This document shows positions 6,875 through 8,309 of a stretch of 8,309 nucleotides of DNA, one piece after another (the first letter of the stretch is position 1; each line of letters opens with the position of its first letter). The notes beneath the pieces were generated by a model, which searched no databases, was not told where the DNA came from, and saw only the letters and a program-made list of their open reading frames with translations. The stretch is taken from NCBI GenBank assembly GCA_016782825.1, contig JADHXT010000136.1:1-8309 (forward strand), read 5' to 3'. Source of the stretch: Candidatus Brocadiia bacterium. GTDB taxonomy: Bacteria; Planctomycetota; PUPC01; DSUN01. The translations under genes and the position numbers were made by a program.

Positions 6875-7012
6875 ATGCTCAGGCAATTCGTACCGCAGCC
6901 GCTCCCCCTTCCTTTCTATTCTGCCTTGGCCGGCAGCGTTCGGGTCAGGGCTCACGGTTTTGCTGAATCAACCGATTTCTCCGCCACGCACCTGAAGGAG
7001 ATAAGGCGTTGA
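6875..7012 (+). CDS. Possible 45-aa leader ORF overlapping the LEPR-x-L-L gene start
   Basis: An ATG at 6875 opens a 45-codon frame ending in TGA at 7010-7012, which overlaps the TTG start of the next gene (TTGA arrangement). GGAGAGG (6858-6864) lies 10 nt before this ATG, an acceptable Shine-Dalgarno, and the ATG sits inside a perfect palindrome GAGCATGCTC (6871-6880). Its location wholly within the predicted mRNA leader and its stop/start overlap would suit translational coupling. The product (Pro-rich start, ending HLKEIRR) resembles no family known to me, and the last codons are built from the next gene's own Shine-Dalgarno. It may simply be non-coding leader. Confidence 0.3.
   Translation: MLRQFVPQPLPLPFYSALAGSVRVRAHGFAESTDFSATHLKEIRR
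6995..7000 (+). promoter_or_regulatory. Ribosome binding site fixing the TTG start at 7009
   Basis: AAGGAG lies 8 nt upstream of TTG 7009, the strongest Shine-Dalgarno in the window. It identifies the rare TTG initiation codon, since the first in-frame ATG (7219) lies about 70 codons later, past the LEPR-x-L-L motif. Confidence 0.8.
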
Positions 7013-8309
7013 ACACGAAGTCCACCGGCCGTCGCAGCACGTCCCCTCGCTCCTCTGGCCTTCGGCTTGAAGCCCTCGAGCCACGCATCCTGCTCACCGC
7101 CGTCGCGGTCGGTGAGTTCTTCATCTACAAAGGCGGTGACTCATCGGCGCCGTTCGACGGCGACCTGCTTCGCATCGAGGTGGTCAACGATGTGACCGGC
7201 GTGGGTCAGGCCGAGGTGATGCGCTGGGATGGCGACGCCAACGACGTGAGCCACATCCCCGGGCTGCTCAACGGCGCGGAGGAGCTGTACGGCGGCCTTG
7301 CCGGCGAGCCCTGCGGCGAGATCATCGGCAGCGACCCCTGGCTCGCGTATGAGGATATCCACGCGCTCGCGACCAACATCGCCGGCGAGTATTACGGGGT
7401 CGAGAACAACACCGGGGACACCGACGACATCGGCCGGCTGGTCTCGATCAACCCGGCAACGGGCTCGGCGACCGACGTCGGGGCGCTGCGAGACGACAGG
7501 CCCGCGGCGCCCCCGATCGATTACCCACACCTCCGCTATGACAACGTCCCCGCGCTCGACTTCGATAGCACAGGCACCCTGTGGGGCGTCGCCACGCAGA
7601 CCGACACCATCCCGCTGGACGCCGCGGCCATTCCGCCCGACCCGCACCTGCCCGACGCCATCGAGGGCCTCTTGCTCATCACGATCGACCCGGCGACGGG
7701 CCTGACACACCTGGAGAACCGGTTCGCGGATGACGAGATCGAGATCCTGACGATGGCCTTCAACGCCGGCGACACGCTCTACGCGGTCAACGGCGATAAC
7801 CACCTGGGCACGCTCTCCATCAATCCGGGCGGGGAGGTCGTGTTTGGGGACATTGGCCTGTTGACGAACACGGCGGACGGCTCGCCGGTCACCGGCATGA
7901 ACGGCATCGAGTTCGGTCTGACGGTAGGCGGCACCCTCTATGGCGTGGCGGGGGGCGAGTTGTTCGAGATCAATACAGGCAACGCCCAGTGCACGATGAC
8001 GGGGAACATCGGCGTCGGCAACCTGTCCGCGCTGACCTTCGATGTCAACGACCCCGACTACCTGTGGTCGGTCAACAGCCCCGGCGGCGCCGACAAGCTG
8101 GTGCGCCTGCTCCGCACCCCGCCGAAGCCGGCCGACATCTTCAGCGTCTACCTCAGCGAGGCCGACGCCTACACCGAGCTGCGCATCGGTGCCATCACCC
8201 CGTACACAGATGTTAACGGCGCCACCTGGTACGACGACGTGGACCTGTGGGACGCCACCAGCACCCCCTACATCGCCACTGTCGGCGGCACGGCCTACTA
8301 CGCCCCCAG
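7009..8309 (+). CDS. LEPR-x-L-L domain secreted/surface protein with propeller-like repeats (3' partial)
   Basis: The frame is open from TTG 7009 to the window end (433 complete codons), so the protein is truncated by the window. The N-terminus is Arg/Ser-rich, then carries LEALEPRILLTA with the LEPR-x-L-L core at residues 23-29. This motif marks the N-terminus of large extracellular proteins of planctomycetes and some proteobacteria and probably acts as a targeting or processing signal. Residues about 140-360 show repeats that look like beta-propeller blades: INPATG (147), LWGVA (191), IDPATG (226), LYAVNG (257), INPGG (271), LYGVAGG (310), LFEINTG (318) and LWSVN (352). The sequence is rich in Asp and Gly, as in many surface proteins, with only two Cys up to residue 433 (102 and 328). 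It has its own promoter and is divergent from the SecA-like gene, which may help export it. Exact function and full length cannot be told; further repeats and a C-terminal anchor could lie outside. Confidence 0.9.
   Translation, partial: MNTKSTGRRSTSPRSSGLRLEALEPRILLTAVAVGEFFIYKGGDSSAPFDGDLLRIEVVNDVTGVGQAEVMRWDGDANDVSHIPGLLNGAEELYGGLAGEPCGEIIGSDPWLAYEDIHALATNIAGEYYGVENNTGDTDDIGRLVSINPATGSATDVGALRDDRPAAPPIDYPHLRYDNVPALDFDSTGTLWGVATQTDTIPLDAAAIPPDPHLPDAIEGLLLITIDPATGLTHLENRFADDEIEILTMAFNAGDTLYAVNGDNHLGTLSINPGGEVVFGDIGLLTNTADGSPVTGMNGIEFGLTVGGTLYGVAGGELFEINTGNAQCTMTGNIGVGNLSALTFDVNDPDYLWSVNSPGGADKLVRLLRTPPKPADIFSVYLSEADAYTELRIGAITPYTDVNGATWYDDVDLWDATSTPYIATVGGTAYYAP

Noticed and set aside
6263..6955. 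230-codon minus-strand ORF in the intergenic region
   Set aside because: No recognisable domain, unusual composition, and it overlaps the promoter and hairpins. Best explained as chance in GC-rich DNA.
6429..6995. Plus-strand ORF from ATG 6429 with a good AAAGGA Shine-Dalgarno
   Set aside because: The product becomes Arg/Ser/Pro-rich without domains, loses G/C third-position bias after about 25 codons, and runs through the promoter and leader of the next gene. A short real peptide cannot be excluded.

Overview
The window is GC-rich DNA that most likely comes from a member of the Planctomycetota. The main clue is an N-terminal LEPR-x-L-L motif (LEPRILLTA) in the last gene, a hallmark of very large planctomycete surface and extracellular proteins, although it also occurs in some Proteobacteria. 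The fused PqqD-M50-HlyD and GAF-HlyD membrane proteins fit the same phylum. The assignment is an inference from protein families, not from a marker gene.

Layout. Bases 1-120 hold no convincing gene, only a perfect 14-bp inverted repeat (63-92) just before the first start codon. Two plus-strand genes follow, probably one operon (41-nt gap). The first (121-2058) is a one-TM protein with two cytoplasmic GAF-like domains and an HlyD-type adaptor domain outside the membrane. The second (2100-4256) is a PqqD-like domain + M50 site-2-protease-type membrane core (HEFCH) + HlyD-type adaptor. Converging on them, with only 13 nt between the stop codons, is a minus-strand SecA-family ATPase gene (4270-6195). 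It keeps both nucleotide-binding domains and the preprotein-binding region but ends at the start of the helical scaffold, so the two-helix finger and wing are absent.

An intergenic region of about 0.8 kb (6196-7008) separates secA from the divergent last gene. It contains several hairpins, a near-consensus sigma70-type promoter (TTGACT-17 bp-CATAAT, 6798-6826), a leader of about 175 nt with a possible 45-codon leader ORF whose TGA overlaps the next start, and a strong Shine-Dalgarno sequence. The last gene (7009 to beyond the window end) starts with TTG. It encodes a secreted or surface protein with an Arg-rich N-terminus, the LEPR-x-L-L motif and propeller-like repeats.

Working idea (inference): the GAF-HlyD and PqqD-M50-HlyD proteins form an envelope complex, the reduced SecA supplies ATP-driven handling of an unfolded substrate, and the LEPR-x-L-L protein, or proteins like it, is the cargo. 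No ABC ATPase, SecY homologue or outer-membrane channel is visible here, so the pore is unidentified. This possible dedicated export or processing route is the most interesting content of the window.
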